60,960 bases of DNA from Acidobacteriota bacterium. Lineage in GTDB: Bacteria > Acidobacteriota > Terriglobia > Terriglobales > Acidobacteriaceae. The position numbers and the translations under genes are program-made. The DNA is taken from assembly GCA_003225175.1 (NCBI GenBank), contig QIBA01000053.1, forward strand, positions 1 through 60,960, written 5' to 3'. The notes beneath the pieces are model-generated. The model saw only the letters and a program-made list of their open reading frames with translations, was not told the DNA's origin and did no database searches. Positions 44,050 to 53,261 of this stretch are shown piece after piece (positions within the stretch are counted from its first letter, which is position 1; every line of letters begins with the position of its first letter).

Positions 44050-45039
44050 TCAAGCACCCGAAATCGACGCCAACTGCGGCAATTGCGCTCGTTCAAATGA
44101 ATGAAAACGGTCCATATCGACGCCCAAAATATGTCCATCGTGATCATATTTATAGACATTAACGAACTTAGCGCCCCAAATCACCTCATCCGCGCGGTAT
44201 GAGGTGCGCGCATGGACGGTCTGCGAGAAGGTTTCGTCAGTTCCGGTCAGCAGGATCAGGAACTCTGCATCGTTGACTATCAGATCTTCCCGCGACAATC
44301 CATACATCGGACTATTCTCGTCAATCGGATGAACGATCGTCCAAGTCAAAGGAAAGAAAACTACTTTCTCGCGCTCCAGCTGCAACGGATGGTATTTGCG
44401 AATCCTATTTCCGTCAGCATTCTCGAATTTCGACAGCAAAACGCGCGCCCCAAGCTCGATAATCTGATTATTTCTGGCGTTGATAATGCGAAATTCGAAG
44501 GCGCTGGCGCCGTTGTAAGGAGCGATAACCGCGTTCTCGCTGAACAGAACCTTGGCCGTAGGACGCGAGAATCGCGCAAACAAGAGACCGGTAGCAAGAG
44601 CGAATCCCAGCAGCCCGCAAAACGCCTCCAGGCAGACTACTGCGTTTGCAACCCGCCCAACCGGCACGATGTTGCCGTATCCAATGGTCGAGAATGTGTC
44701 GATACTGAAGAAAAATGCTCGCAAAAAGCGCGGAGAAAGCTCCGGAGGCGTCGCGGTTTGCAGCGCAGCCGGACCTAATAAGAGGTAGATAAGCGCAAAT
44801 ATTCCGTTTAACAACGCATAACAAGTGGCCAGTAAGCCGATAAAAGCCGGCCACGACATCGTAAGCAGGGAGTGATACGAGAGCCAATCGAACCAACTAT
44901 GCTTACGCGTGACGTTAAAACTGCCATCGCGATTGAGCAATCGGATATGCCGCTGCTGCGAAACCAGCGACCCAAATCCCAGATCACGGTCGCGTTCTTC
45001 CCGGCTTTGAAGGTCGATAAATGGAGCTCGAATCGCCAT
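44050..45039 (-). CDS. Inward-rectifier (KirBac-type) potassium channel
   Basis: 329 residues: slide/first helix (LLTMSWPAFIGLLATCYALL), pore helix and selectivity filter SIDTFSTIGYGNIVPVGRV (TIGYG filter), second helix (NAVVCLEAFCGLLGFALATG), then the large cytoplasmic beta-sandwich domain (RIINARNNQIIELGARVLLS ... ADEVIWGAKFVNVYKYD). This is the Kir layout, not that of voltage-gated channels. Monocistronic. Confidence 0.94.
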   Translation of the reverse strand: MAIRAPFIDLQSREERDRDLGFGSLVSQQRHIRLLNRDGSFNVTRKHSWFDWLSYHSLLTMSWPAFIGLLATCYALLNGIFALIYLLLGPAALQTATPPELSPRFLRAFFFSIDTFSTIGYGNIVPVGRVANAVVCLEAFCGLLGFALATGLLFARFSRPTAKVLFSENAVIAPYNGASAFEFRIINARNNQIIELGARVLLSKFENADGNRIRKYHPLQLEREKVVFFPLTWTIVHPIDENSPMYGLSREDLIVNDAEFLILLTGTDETFSQTVHARTSYRADEVIWGAKFVNVYKYDHDGHILGVDMDRFHSFERAQLPQLASISGA

Positions 45040-45183
45040 AAATACACTGATTCAACGTCCTTAGGACGCGATTCAGAGTCATCTTAACCGTTTTTGAAGC
45101 ACACAATATTCACTGAAAAAGACTGATTAACCGCTCTATGACGCGCTACAGCACGTCTCCAAGCCCCTTCCAGTTACGAAGGA

Positions 45184-46227
45184 GTGAGCTTTCGGATGCC
45201 GCCCAGCCGTTGCCGGCGCCGCAAAAGATATAATCCGCCCAAGTTCAAAGCCTGCGTGAGCCCATTTCTCTCCACTAATTTCGGCGCAATCGCCACGTTT
45301 CTCTTCGGATTAGTCTTCGGAAGCTTCCTTAATGTCGTTATATATCGCGTTCCCCGCCGTCAATCGGTCGTCAAACCGCGCTCTGCGTGCCCGAATTGCG
45401 GCGCTCAAATACGCGCTTTCGACAATATCCCGGTGCTTAGCTGGATCTTCCTGCGCGGAAAATGTCGCCATTGCGCCCATCCCATCAGCTCCAGATACGC
45501 CATAGTCGAGCTTCTGTGCGGATTTTTGTTCGTATCCGCGTACTTTTACGCCGCTCCAGTCATCACGATTGGCGCTGGATCGATGCCTATCTGGATCCTT
45601 ATTAAAGCCTATGCGCCCGTTATCAAGCTCTGCGTCTTCTTCTTTCTGCTTATTCCGCTCATCTTTATTGACTACGAACACCATCTTTTGCCCGACGTAC
45701 TCACCATTCCAGGCCTTATTCTCGGCCTGATATTCAGTCTTGTAGTGCCTGTGGGCGGCATGCCGGTGTTCGCAATACGCAAAATGCTGGCCTTACGCTG
45801 GCCAATAAGCGCAATTTCCGCCCTCGACGCGCTCGCTGGAGCGCTTATCGGAGCCCTCTTTATTTATGTTGTGGGCGAAATTTACTTCCGTGTGCGCCAC
45901 ATTGAAGGCATGGGATTCGGCGATGTAAAGCTTATGGCCACGGTTGGAGCCTTCTTAGGCGCAAGATTAGCGCTGTTTGTGATCTTCACCGGAGCCATTC
46001 TGGGCACGATTTTCGGCCTCATAACCACCGTTGCAGTCTGGCAAAAGCGCATGCAAAGGCGGCAAAAGCGCCGGGAAATCCACGTTCTAAGCCGCTCCTG
46101 GCGCTCTGCCCGCCTTATGTTGCGCTACTACGAAGTGCCTTTTGGCGTCTTTCTGGGCAGTATGGCGATTCTCTCGGCTTTCGTCGGTAACCGCATGGTG
46201 AACTGGTACTTAGGTCTCTATCACTGA
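45184..46227 (+). CDS. pilD: Type IV prepilin peptidase / methyltransferase
   Basis: 347 residues from GTG 45184, or about 323 from GTG 45256, which starts right before the first helix and may be the true start. Motifs: VFGSFLNVVIYRVPR, the zinc tetrad CPNCG ... CRHC, and the two catalytic aspartates in FIDYEHHLLPDVLTIPG and GMGFGDVKLMATVG. Eight or so helices. It processes type IV pilins or type II secretion pseudopilins. A basic N-terminal extension before the first helix is odd. Confidence 0.93.
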   Translation: MSFRMPPSRCRRRKRYNPPKFKACVSPFLSTNFGAIATFLFGLVFGSFLNVVIYRVPRRQSVVKPRSACPNCGAQIRAFDNIPVLSWIFLRGKCRHCAHPISSRYAIVELLCGFLFVSAYFYAAPVITIGAGSMPIWILIKAYAPVIKLCVFFFLLIPLIFIDYEHHLLPDVLTIPGLILGLIFSLVVPVGGMPVFAIRKMLALRWPISAISALDALAGALIGALFIYVVGEIYFRVRHIEGMGFGDVKLMATVGAFLGARLALFVIFTGAILGTIFGLITTVAVWQKRMQRRQKRREIHVLSRSWRSARLMLRYYEVPFGVFLGSMAILSAFVGNRMVNWYLGLYH

Positions 46228-46556
46228 CCATCGGCAGGACGTGCACTTATGGCTTCCCAGCACCGAAAATCCTCCATAAAACACACAATTTGACGCACTG
46301 TGAGCGTTAAAATTGCACCAATTTGAGTCCCGAAAGTTGCACCAGATTCGTAGCAGTCCCGGCTAGTCCGGTGACCGTTTGCTTTTGTGGGTTAGGGAAG
46401 GGCAGGACTTTAGTCGTGCCGGTAAGAAGGAGCCCTTCTGCGTTTTATTTTTTTCAGCGGCTTCAGCCGCGGAAACGACGTGATGCGAGTCCCATTTTGG
46501 CACGCGATCGAAATCAAATCATGAACCTGCAACCGGCAGAGCGTTTGAGGCACACC
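46228..46556. other. Intergenic region with palindromic hairpin
   Basis: 329 bases between the prepilin peptidase gene and the next coding start. It holds a hairpin GCGGCT-TC-AGCCGC (46457-46470) preceded by a T-run, an orientation that suits termination on the minus strand or a REP element. A promoter for 46557 must be here, but I cannot place it. Confidence 0.45.
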
Positions 46557-47105
46557 ATGAAGCAATTTTTCGCTTATGCGGCGGTATTTCTCGCGTTGGG
46601 ATGCAGCTTAGCGGCGGCCCAGGGATCGCTTGGCGACGTAGCCCGCGAAGCCCGCAGGAACAAGCCCGCCGAACCCACCACCCGGGTAGTCACCAACGAC
46701 GACTTCGGCGCCCCCTGGGTCCCACAAAAAACCGAAAGCCCGGCCACCTCCGGCGAAGCCGCCAAGTCCGACGCCGGCAAAAATAAAGCCCAACCGAAAA
46801 AGAAGAGCTCAGCCGAAGAACAAGCCGAACTCGACAAGCAGTGGAGAGAAAAGATCTCCGCGCAAAACGAAAAGATCGCCCTCCTGGAACGGGAACTCGA
46901 CGTGCTCCAGCGCGAAGGCCGCATGCGCTCCTCCAATTACTACGGGGACGCCGGCAACCGCCTCCGCAACCCGCAAAAGTACGCCGAAGACGACCGCAAA
47001 TCCCGCGACGACATGGCCGCCAAACAAAAAGCCATCGATGAGGCCAAAACGGAACTGGAGAACATGAGGGAAGAAGCCCGCAAGGCGGGAGCGTCGGCCG
47101 GCTGA
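46557..47105 (+). CDS. Exported coiled-coil protein of unknown function
   Basis: 182 residues from ATG 46557, chosen for GAGG seven bases upstream; a longer frame exists but starts before any ribosome site. Signal peptide (FAYAAVFLALGCSLAAAQ), then a lysine- and alanine-rich, highly charged coiled coil (EEQAELDKQWREKISAQNEK, KIALLERELDVLQREGRMRS, AIDEAKTELENMREEARK). GC-rich, with charge repeats throughout. Likely a periplasmic structural or spacer protein; no family recognised. Confidence 0.78.
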   Translation: MKQFFAYAAVFLALGCSLAAAQGSLGDVAREARRNKPAEPTTRVVTNDDFGAPWVPQKTESPATSGEAAKSDAGKNKAQPKKKSSAEEQAELDKQWREKISAQNEKIALLERELDVLQREGRMRSSNYYGDAGNRLRNPQKYAEDDRKSRDDMAAKQKAIDEAKTELENMREEARKAGASAG

Positions 47106-47147
47106 GCTTTCTCCCATATTGGGAAGTCCGCAGCATGATTCAGGACT

Positions 47148-47603
47148 GTGGCACAGCCGCCCTCCGACACTCTTGCCGGTGATATGCTCCCTCGATGGCA
47201 AAGGCGAAACGGCACGCAGGCAGCCACCCGCCCGAAGCTGCGCAAGTCAACAACAGTGCTTCTGGTCGGCAACATCGAACCGACAATGCAGTGGTACAAA
47301 CAACTCGGGTTCGAATCCGAGTACTATCCACCGGGCTTTGCCATACTGCGCCGCGATGACATCGAAATATTTCTTCAGCAACAATCGGGCTATGTAGCGC
47401 CGGATGATCCGGGAAGGTGGAAGCGTCACGCGTGGAACGTGTACATCGTTACCGACAACGTGAAGGCGCTCTACGCAGAGTACTCAGAGCTGCCGCGAGT
47501 GAAGATCTCGCGTCCCCTTTGTCCACAGGATTACGGCATGATGGAGTTCGACGTGATGGATCTGAACGGACATCGGTTGGTGTTCGCGCAACCGATTCGA
47601 TGA
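47148..47603 (+). CDS. VOC (glyoxalase/bleomycin-resistance) superfamily protein
   Basis: 151 residues from GTG 47148; ATG 47184 is an alternative. The beta-alpha-beta module shows STTVLLVGNIEPTMQWYKQL, EYYPPGFAILRRDDIEIFLQ and the closing MMEFDVMDLNGHRLVFAQ. This is the common VOC fold with a single His/Glu metal site. Substrate unknown; soluble. Confidence 0.85.
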   Translation: MAQPPSDTLAGDMLPRWQRRNGTQAATRPKLRKSTTVLLVGNIEPTMQWYKQLGFESEYYPPGFAILRRDDIEIFLQQQSGYVAPDDPGRWKRHAWNVYIVTDNVKALYAEYSELPRVKISRPLCPQDYGMMEFDVMDLNGHRLVFAQPIR

Positions 47604-47727
47604 CTACCCAATCACCTGACATTCGTGCCGCATCTCGCGGCACGATGCGATATGAGCCCGGCACTCGGTGCCAGGGGAGTATTTAAAAACCAGAGCCCCG
47701 GAGGGGCGGCACTTCTTATGCCGCGCG

Positions 47728-47830
47728 CAGAAATTCTCGTGAATCGTATTTCTTCGGTTGTTCGTGGAGAAGACGATGTGGAGGAAGACACACATGTGAG
47801 TGTGGCGCATACAGGCACGGCATTCTAAAC
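47728..47830 (-). pseudogene. 5' remnant of a REP-associated (IS200-like) transposase gene
   Basis: On the minus strand the sequence reads MRHTHMCVFLHIVFSTNN, the N-terminus of RAYT/IS200-type tyrosine transposases (MxHTxxxxxxHIVFSTK). It then fades into a noncoding, GC-rich REP-like stretch and has no catalytic HUH or Tyr region. Same start remnant as at 59698-59800. The surrounding 47606-47965 has GC-rich palindromes (GCGGCACTT near 47707) and no other gene. Confidence 0.6.
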
Positions 47831-47965
47831 CACCTGCCAAGTGCCGCCGATGTTGGAATAACTCTTGCTTTCCCTATTTGGGACAGGAGTCGAAACACGA
47901 TTCAAGAAAGGAGCACGAACAAGAGCGTGGGCTACTCCCGACGGCAGAAAGCGGCATTCAAATGC

Positions 47966-48766
47966 CTAGCCAGCGTCTAACGATATGGCTCGGAGAGTTG
48001 GATCGATCCGTGCGGCCATTTCGGGCGTGATGCTTACGTTGGAGATCGTCGACGCTCCCAGTCGAACCATTGCCTTCATCTTTTTGCTCATGAACTTCTC
48101 GCCTTCAGGCGTAATGGTTACCTGGTTTCGTGGCACGAACGCCAATTGTTCGAGCTTTGTGGAGCCAAGCTGCGATTTGTAGCTCGCTACGTACATATCC
48201 TCGACCGGCTTCAACCGATATCGCTTAGTCCCTTGTAGGAAGCCGGCGTTGGCATCGAATTCCACTAGATCGAGGCTCTGCGCCGGCTTTGCCCTTCTCA
48301 GCTCATCCACGTAGCCGCGTACCTGCTCGATCGTAAAGTCGTCTGCCCGCTCGCGGAGAGCTTTGTATGCGGCATAAGTCTTCCATGTGCTGTAGGCCGC
48401 GATGATTTGAACAATCGCCCAGAACAGAGTTCTGCCGCCGAATACGAGGCGTGTCTTCCCCATAGCAGACATCAGAACGAGACTGAAGTTCCACAACGCC
48501 AGCACGCCCAACGTAGCGGCAGCTATGATGATGACTCTCGGGTGCCGAACCTTCTTTTCGTACAGACCGGCCACCAGCAGTCCGAATCCCAGCACCAGAC
48601 TCACGGCTCCCCACGGATCATGCGCGGAGACCAACAGCGCTCCGATCAGCAGGTTGAGCGCGCCCCAGAACATGCTGGAGTTGCCACTCGAAGAGGGATT
48701 CTTATCGAACATGCAAAAATCTGCCGCGGTCGTCAGCCGTTCTATTCTCTGCTCATCGATGGCCAT
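47966..48766 (-). CDS. Membrane protein with C-terminal soluble domain
   Basis: About 266 residues from ATG 48766; longer reading frames upstream run into a repeat. Four hydrophobic segments (MFWGALNLLIGALLVSA, AVSLVLGFGLLVAGLYE, VIIIAAATLGVLALWNFSL, LFWAIVQIIAAYSTW) are followed by ~120 soluble residues (VRGYVDELRRAKPAQSLDLV). I do not recognise the family. It lies next to repeat copy A, which begins 29 bases upstream of its start. Confidence 0.72.
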   Translation of the reverse strand: MAIDEQRIERLTTAADFCMFDKNPSSSGNSSMFWGALNLLIGALLVSAHDPWGAVSLVLGFGLLVAGLYEKKVRHPRVIIIAAATLGVLALWNFSLVLMSAMGKTRLVFGGRTLFWAIVQIIAAYSTWKTYAAYKALRERADDFTIEQVRGYVDELRRAKPAQSLDLVEFDANAGFLQGTKRYRLKPVEDMYVASYKSQLGSTKLEQLAFVPRNQVTITPEGEKFMSKKMKAMVRLGASTISNVSITPEMAARIDPTLRAISLDAG

Positions 48767-48795
48767 CAAATACCTCGTATTCACGATATTGGGCG

Positions 48796-49123
48796 GGGTG
48801 GCCCGGTCTTTCCCGTATTGGTCTCTTGCATGCGACTTCCATGTAAAGGGTGCCCCACTCTCGCGTGCTGTTCGCGAGGGTGGGATTCGAGGATGTGTGC
48901 AACTCCGCTTTTGACTTTGTCTTCTTCGGGAAACAGGCGAGGGCAAGAAACGCAAAGTTCATGGGCACAGAATAAGCGCAATTCAGAAACGATTCAAAGG
49001 AGAGAACCAAAACCGGGACTGGTCAACATTCATCTAGTCCCACCCTCGCGAAAATCACGCGAGAGTGGGGCACCCGAATCATGGTGGTTCCATAATGAAA
49101 CCGAGCTTAAAAGGCTGGGCCAC
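48796..49123. repeat. ~330-bp interspersed repeat, copy A (interrupted at its end by an IS)
   Basis: Begins GGGTGGCCCGG and ends ...AAAAGGCTGGGCCAC. Within it are two REP-like hairpins in opposite order: CCCACTCTCGCG / CGCGAGGGTGGG near the start, CCCACCCTCGCG / CGCGAGAGTGGG near the end. It matches copies B and C almost base for base. The last bases expected (CCGTCC) are missing here and reappear after the IS, at 50651. Confidence 0.88.
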
Positions 49124-49201
49124 GCAATATAAAAGGGCGCCCTTTGAGAGTAGTCTGCAGTGATCTTCAAGCACTCAGCTACTCAGCAAAGGAGCACCCT
49201 C

Positions 49202-50269
49202 ATGAGTGACGTTAAGTTTATTGGTCTGGATGTACACAAGACAAGTATCTCGGCGGCAGTACTGAACGAGAGCGGCCAGCAAGTGATGAAGGCCGTGTTC
49301 ATGACCAACGCTGCCGCGGTGCTGGCATTTGTGCGCGGTGTGTCAGGCACACTGCGAGTGACCTTCGAAGAAGGCACGCATGCCGCCTGGCTACATAGCC
49401 TGCTGCAGTCGCAGGTAGGGGAAGTGCTGGTGTGCAACCCGCGCAAGAACGCTCTGCTGAAGAGCGGCAACAAGAGCGACCAGATCGACGCGCGCAAGCT
49501 GGCCGATCTGCTGCGCAGCAATCTGCTGACTCCGGTCTTTCACGACGACAGCCGCACCCTGACGCTGAAAGAACTCGGTCGCACTTACCGCGCAGTAACC
49601 GACGACACTACGCGCGTGATGCGCCGACTCAAAGCGCTCTATCGCAGTCAAGCCATCGATTGCAACGGCAAGAAGCTGTACACGCGAGGCCGTCGGGAAC
49701 AGTGGTTAAACCAACTCCTTCAGGCTGGCCAACGATATCGCGCCCAGCGCATGTTCGAGCAGTTTGACAGCTTGCAGACCATGCGTCGGCAGATCCGCAG
49801 CGATCTGATCCAGGAAGGTCATAAACATGCGGCCACGGCGATCCTGAGCAGCATTCCCTTTGTGGGACCGATTCGTTCTGCCTTGCTGATCGCGCGCGTG
49901 CAGACTCCGTTCCGTTTTCGCAGCAAGCGTCAGTTCTGGGCCTACTGCGGACTGGCGCTGGAAACGCGCAGCAGCGCCGACCACCAGATGATCGACGGTG
50001 AGCTGAGACGCAAGAGCAAGCCGGTCTTCATCCGCGGATTGAACCTGAATCACAATCCCGATCTGAAGAACATTTTTAAATCGGCGGCTACTACGGCCAG
50101 CGCTTGCCCCGGACCGTTTCGTGACTTCTACGAAAACCTTCTGGGGAAGGGGATGAAGCCGGAGATGGCCAGGCTAACCCTGGCGCGCAAGATCGCCGCC
50201 ATCAGTTTGAGTGTCTGGAAGAAAGGAGAACGCTTCGATCCAGAGCAACTAAAAACACAAGCAGCTTGA
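49202..50269 (+). CDS. IS110-family transposase (DEDD)
   Basis: 355 residues from ATG 49202, with AGGAG upstream. N-terminal RuvC-like DEDD domain: FIGLDVHKTSISAAVL, VTFEEGTHAAW and KSDQIDARKLADLLR. C-terminal transposase_20 domain: LSSIPFVGPIRSALLIARVQ, QFWAYCGLALETR and ACPGPFRDFYENLLGKG. It has no frameshift and looks functional. These enzymes recombine an excised circle into a target, in characterised cases guided by a structured bridge RNA. Confidence 0.95.
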   Translation: MSDVKFIGLDVHKTSISAAVLNESGQQVMKAVFMTNAAAVLAFVRGVSGTLRVTFEEGTHAAWLHSLLQSQVGEVLVCNPRKNALLKSGNKSDQIDARKLADLLRSNLLTPVFHDDSRTLTLKELGRTYRAVTDDTTRVMRRLKALYRSQAIDCNGKKLYTRGRREQWLNQLLQAGQRYRAQRMFEQFDSLQTMRRQIRSDLIQEGHKHAATAILSSIPFVGPIRSALLIARVQTPFRFRSKRQFWAYCGLALETRSSADHQMIDGELRRKSKPVFIRGLNLNHNPDLKNIFKSAATTASACPGPFRDFYENLLGKGMKPEMARLTLARKIAAISLSVWKKGERFDPEQLKTQAA

Positions 50270-50650
50270 GCGCGCAGCGACACCGAGGCGATTCACGCAT
50301 CGCAGGTCAGTCGCGAGTGCTCGGGTTCGAGGGTGAGTATCCTGGCCGGGTTAGGCTGTGTGCTTCGGCACTAAGTCTCACGGGCCACCATATGCCCCCT
50401 CGGACAACCCAATCCAGCTATAGGCCATTGAGTCTCAGATAGAACCATGGTTGCCACACAACCCACGCAGCTTGTGTAGCCTCAGGATCTGATCAAAGTT
50501 AGTCGATGCAATACCAGAACGGGAATCAAGAAAGCCTCGAACCACGCTCGAACCGGCAGCATGGACATCCCCACCAGGGCTCGATGCCGAGCACTCAGTT
50601 CCGCCCGGCTCAGGAGGGGTGTTTCCTCTTGACATCGCCTTTTATAGAAC
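50270..50650 (+). ncRNA. Candidate bridge-RNA region in the right noncoding end of the IS
   Basis: Noncoding ~380 bases between transposase stop and right end, much longer than the left noncoding end. Members of this family encode a bridge RNA in one noncoding end; in IS1111-like elements it is the right one. I have not folded the sequence, so position and loops are inference. The solo IS end at 54038-54070 shares only the last ~33 bases. Confidence 0.4.
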
Positions 50651-51039
50651 CCGTCCTGCGGAGCAGCAGCAACTCTGGTTCCAGTTTTGGGAAGTGTCTG
50701 AAAGTGGCAGATGAAAGTGCGAAATGGCGTGCGTCTCAGAGCGGCCGCTATTGCCAACTTAACTAACAGCAAGCACACACATGTTCACATCCTTGTGAAT
50801 GGGGTCATGGGTATGAGGCTGCCATAAAAGTGGAATCGGAATACCTACGATTGGCATCCAACATCGCTGTATAAAAAATTCACAAACGCTCACTGGTGGT
50901 CCAGAGAGCCGCCGAAGAGCGCAATTCCTGATTTGGAATCGCAAATTTAGGCGCACGACCACTTGTAAGTTGTTGATTGTTTGTTGACGAAAATCTATCC
51001 GTGAGACAAAGCTCCAGAACTGTGCCGGTAGTTGGGCAA
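50651..51039. other. Intergenic region
   Basis: About 390 bases between the IS and the beta-propeller gene (minus strand, whose 3' end faces it). The first bases (CCGTCC) belong to the split end of repeat copy A. I see no gene; the small open frames here have no ribosome sites and mix composition. Confidence 0.5.
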
Positions 51040-52290
51040 TCAGTGAACGCCGACAATTAAATATGGCGTACCGCCGACAGTGAGCGGTGAGCCTGGAACC
51101 GGTGTTAGTGAGCCGTTCGTCTCGAGGTGGTAGCCGGATACATCGCCGCTCTCTTGGTTAGCGGAGTAAATAAAACTGCCCGCTTGCGCCAGCTGCGTGG
51201 GGTCGGCCCCAGAGCCGAAGGGTGAGCCCGGAACCTCAGTCAGCGCCCCGCTGGTCTCCATCTTATAAACGGAAATGTTTTTGGAGATCACATTTGTGAC
51301 CAACACGAAGCTTCCACTGCGGTCAAACGTTACCATGGCAGGCTGAGCGCCGGCTGATGACTCCGAGATGAAGGTCAAATTCCCACCCGAATTGGTGTAC
51401 ACAAGAACGCCAGACGGGAATGGAGCCGGCTCTTGACTTGTATCGCCGGTTGCATCGACGACAAAATTCCCACCGGGATCCACACTGAATCCAGGTCCTA
51501 CCTTGTAATCGGCTGTATATCTGGCGCTACCTGATCGTGCGATCAGAGCGCCATTAGAGTCGCGGTCGAATACCTCGACCCGCAGGCCGCCACGGAAAGG
51601 GGCAACCGAGACCCACATATAAGCGCCGCTCGGATGTACCGCCCCAAAAATTGGTGCCGGTGCCATCTCGGACGGTGGTGTGAAGTTAGGATCAGTGGGG
51701 AACGGCGATCCAGCAATGTCAGTGAGAGCGCCGGAGGAGGAATCGATACGGAAGCCGGAAATTGCACCACGAGGAACGGCGAGTGCATACAGGAAATTTT
51801 GCGATCGGTCGAGGACGAACTGACCTCCACCATTGTTTGGCGTTGATCGACTACCCGCTGCGGTAAGCGATCCGTCGGAATCTATCCTAAAAATGAACAG
51901 GCTACTGTGCGTAGTGACGTAGAGGAACTTACCCTGGACTGCAATCATGCCGAGCGGCGGCTCTGTCAGGGCAAAGGGGGATCCCGGAGCCGCTTTTAGC
52001 GAGCCGTCGGAATTGACAGCAAACCCCAGAATAGCCGACGAGCCATTCGCGACGTAAATGAAGGAGGATGAGCTGCTGCCGCTTCCGGAGCTGCCTCCAC
52101 CGCTACCGCCGGTGGACGGGCCATTACCTCCGCCACTGCTGCTAGGAGGGGGAGCAGCAGCGCCAGGAGTAGCAGAGGCTGACCCGGGATTAGGACCTCC
52201 GCCACATCCGGCGGCAAACAGTAGCAACGCGATTAAAGGAATCAACAAAACAATGGGGAGGATGAAAGAACGCTTATTGCCGTGCGGCAT
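51040..52290 (-). CDS. Lipoprotein with beta-propeller (lactonase-type) repeats
   Basis: 416 residues. Lipoprotein signal (LLIPLIALLLFAAGC, lipobox AAGC), a long Gly/Ser/Pro linker (residues ~35-75), then repeated propeller blades with the YVTN/6-phosphogluconolactonase style: FIYVANGSSAILGFAVNSD, FLYVTTHSSLFIFRIDSDG, FIYSANQESGDVSGYHLETN. Likely an outer-surface or periplasmic protein. Enzymatic activity is not implied by the fold. Confidence 0.88.
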   Translation of the reverse strand: MPHGNKRSFILPIVLLIPLIALLLFAAGCGGGPNPGSASATPGAAAPPPSSSGGGNGPSTGGSGGGSSGSGSSSSSFIYVANGSSAILGFAVNSDGSLKAAPGSPFALTEPPLGMIAVQGKFLYVTTHSSLFIFRIDSDGSLTAAGSRSTPNNGGGQFVLDRSQNFLYALAVPRGAISGFRIDSSSGALTDIAGSPFPTDPNFTPPSEMAPAPIFGAVHPSGAYMWVSVAPFRGGLRVEVFDRDSNGALIARSGSARYTADYKVGPGFSVDPGGNFVVDATGDTSQEPAPFPSGVLVYTNSGGNLTFISESSAGAQPAMVTFDRSGSFVLVTNVISKNISVYKMETSGALTEVPGSPFGSGADPTQLAQAGSFIYSANQESGDVSGYHLETNGSLTPVPGSPLTVGGTPYLIVGVH

Positions 52291-52454
52291 TGGAACTCTC
52301 CTTGGTGCCAGGGGAACCAGAGGACGTTAGTTGCTGAATTAGAGTTACTAAATGGTAACTGGGTGGCCTGCTACAGGACGGTTCTGCGCTTTCTACTCGG
52401 CCCCTCAGATTTTCTGTCGAAGAGAGGCACGGTGGAACTAATGCACTGTCACGG

Positions 52455-52523
52455 GGACGGGTGGCGCACCTTTGCTCTTATCTGGGTTTCTGTTTGGGAC
52501 TTCTCGATGTGGGTGCTGCATCC
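52455..52523. repeat. Left half of a MITE-like repeat
   Basis: GGACGGGTGGCGCACCTTTGC followed by ~45 bases that match the left half of the 137-bp element at 60421-60557 (TTTCTGTTTGGGACTTCTC, then ATGTGGGTGC). The right half is missing where the IS481-like element begins. Confidence 0.75.
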
Positions 52524-52544
52524 TTCGCGGCTTTTTGTTCAGTT

Positions 52545-53261
52545 TCATGACATCCTTTCCACTTTGTTCCGAGACATCCTTTACACTCCCGCGCGAGCGA
52601 AGCGAGCGTGGGAGCGAACCAACGGATGCCTTTCAGAACCATGGACGTTCGAGAACAAAGAGTGCAGTTTGTGGTAGCGGCGATACGCAAAGAGAAGCCG
52701 TTTCGGACACTATGCAAGGAGTTTGGAGTTTCTACGCCAACCGGCCGCCTGTGGTTGAGGCGTTACCGGGCCCAAGGAATCGAGGGGATTGCGGAGCGAA
52801 GCCGGCGACCGCATCACAGCCCGCGAAAGACCAGCACTGGCATCGAAGAGCGCGTGGTGGAGATACGCCGACGCTATCCCGATTGGGGAGCTCGCAAGCT
52901 GGCCTACGAACTGCAACGCAGCGGGATGAAGCTGACGGTGAGCACGGTGCATCGCATTCTGCTGCGCTATGGCCTGGTTCGTGAGCAGGACCGTCACCCA
53001 AGTGCGCCGCAACGGTTTGAACGCGAAGCGCCCAACGAGCTGTGGCAAATGGACTTTAAGAGTCCGATCCGCTGGGGAACTCCGGTCGGGCCGCTGTCGG
53101 TGTTGGACGACCACAGCCGTTATGTGATCGTGCTCCATGCCATTGGCCAGGCTCGTAGCGATTTGGTGCGGGCGCAACTGCAGGCGGCGTTTTCCGAATG
53201 TGGCCTGCCGCAAGGCATGTTGATGGATCATGGCACTCCATGGTGGAGCAGCATGGCGGCG
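52545..53261 (+). mobile_element. IS481-like element, truncated on the right
   Basis: The left end carries two copies of a terminal-type word (GACATCCTTTCCAC and GACATCCTTTACAC near 52548-52587), as in IS481 members. The transposase gene follows, then the element stops at repeat copy B. No right end is visible. Confidence 0.65.
52626..53261 (+). pseudogene. IS481-family transposase gene, 3' end lost
   Basis: About 212 residues from ATG 52626. HTH N-terminus (FRTLCKEFGVSTPTGRLWLR, RRYPDWGARKLAYELQRSGM), then the rve catalytic core with its first two acidic residues (WQMDFKSPIRWG and MLMDHGTPWWSS). The third, Glu, and the rest are missing: from 53262 the frame continues into repeat copy B. The transposase is therefore inactive. 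Confidence 0.85.

Larger units (their letters stand above)
49124..50650 (+). mobile_element. IS110/IS1111-like insertion sequence, complete
   Basis: 1527 bases. The left side begins GCAATATAAAAGG and the right side ends CCTTTTATAGAAC. TATAAAAGG and CCTTTTATA are subterminal inverted repeats, a few bases inside the edges. There is one DEDD transposase gene, a short left noncoding end (~78 bases) and a long right one (~380 bases). The flanks ...GGGCCAC and CCGTCC... join to rebuild the intact repeat end GCCACCCGTCC, so the edges are precise with no target duplication. This matches the behaviour of the IS1111 branch. Confidence 0.85.

Noticed and set aside
46690-47136. Minus-strand arginine/cysteine-rich frame
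   Set aside because: Antisense of a low-complexity coiled-coil gene.
48407-49132. 241-residue open frame on the plus strand
   Set aside because: It is antisense to the membrane protein gene and then runs through repeat copy A.
50879-50963. Possible tRNA-like segment
   Set aside because: No cloverleaf arms or TTCGA loop could be aligned.
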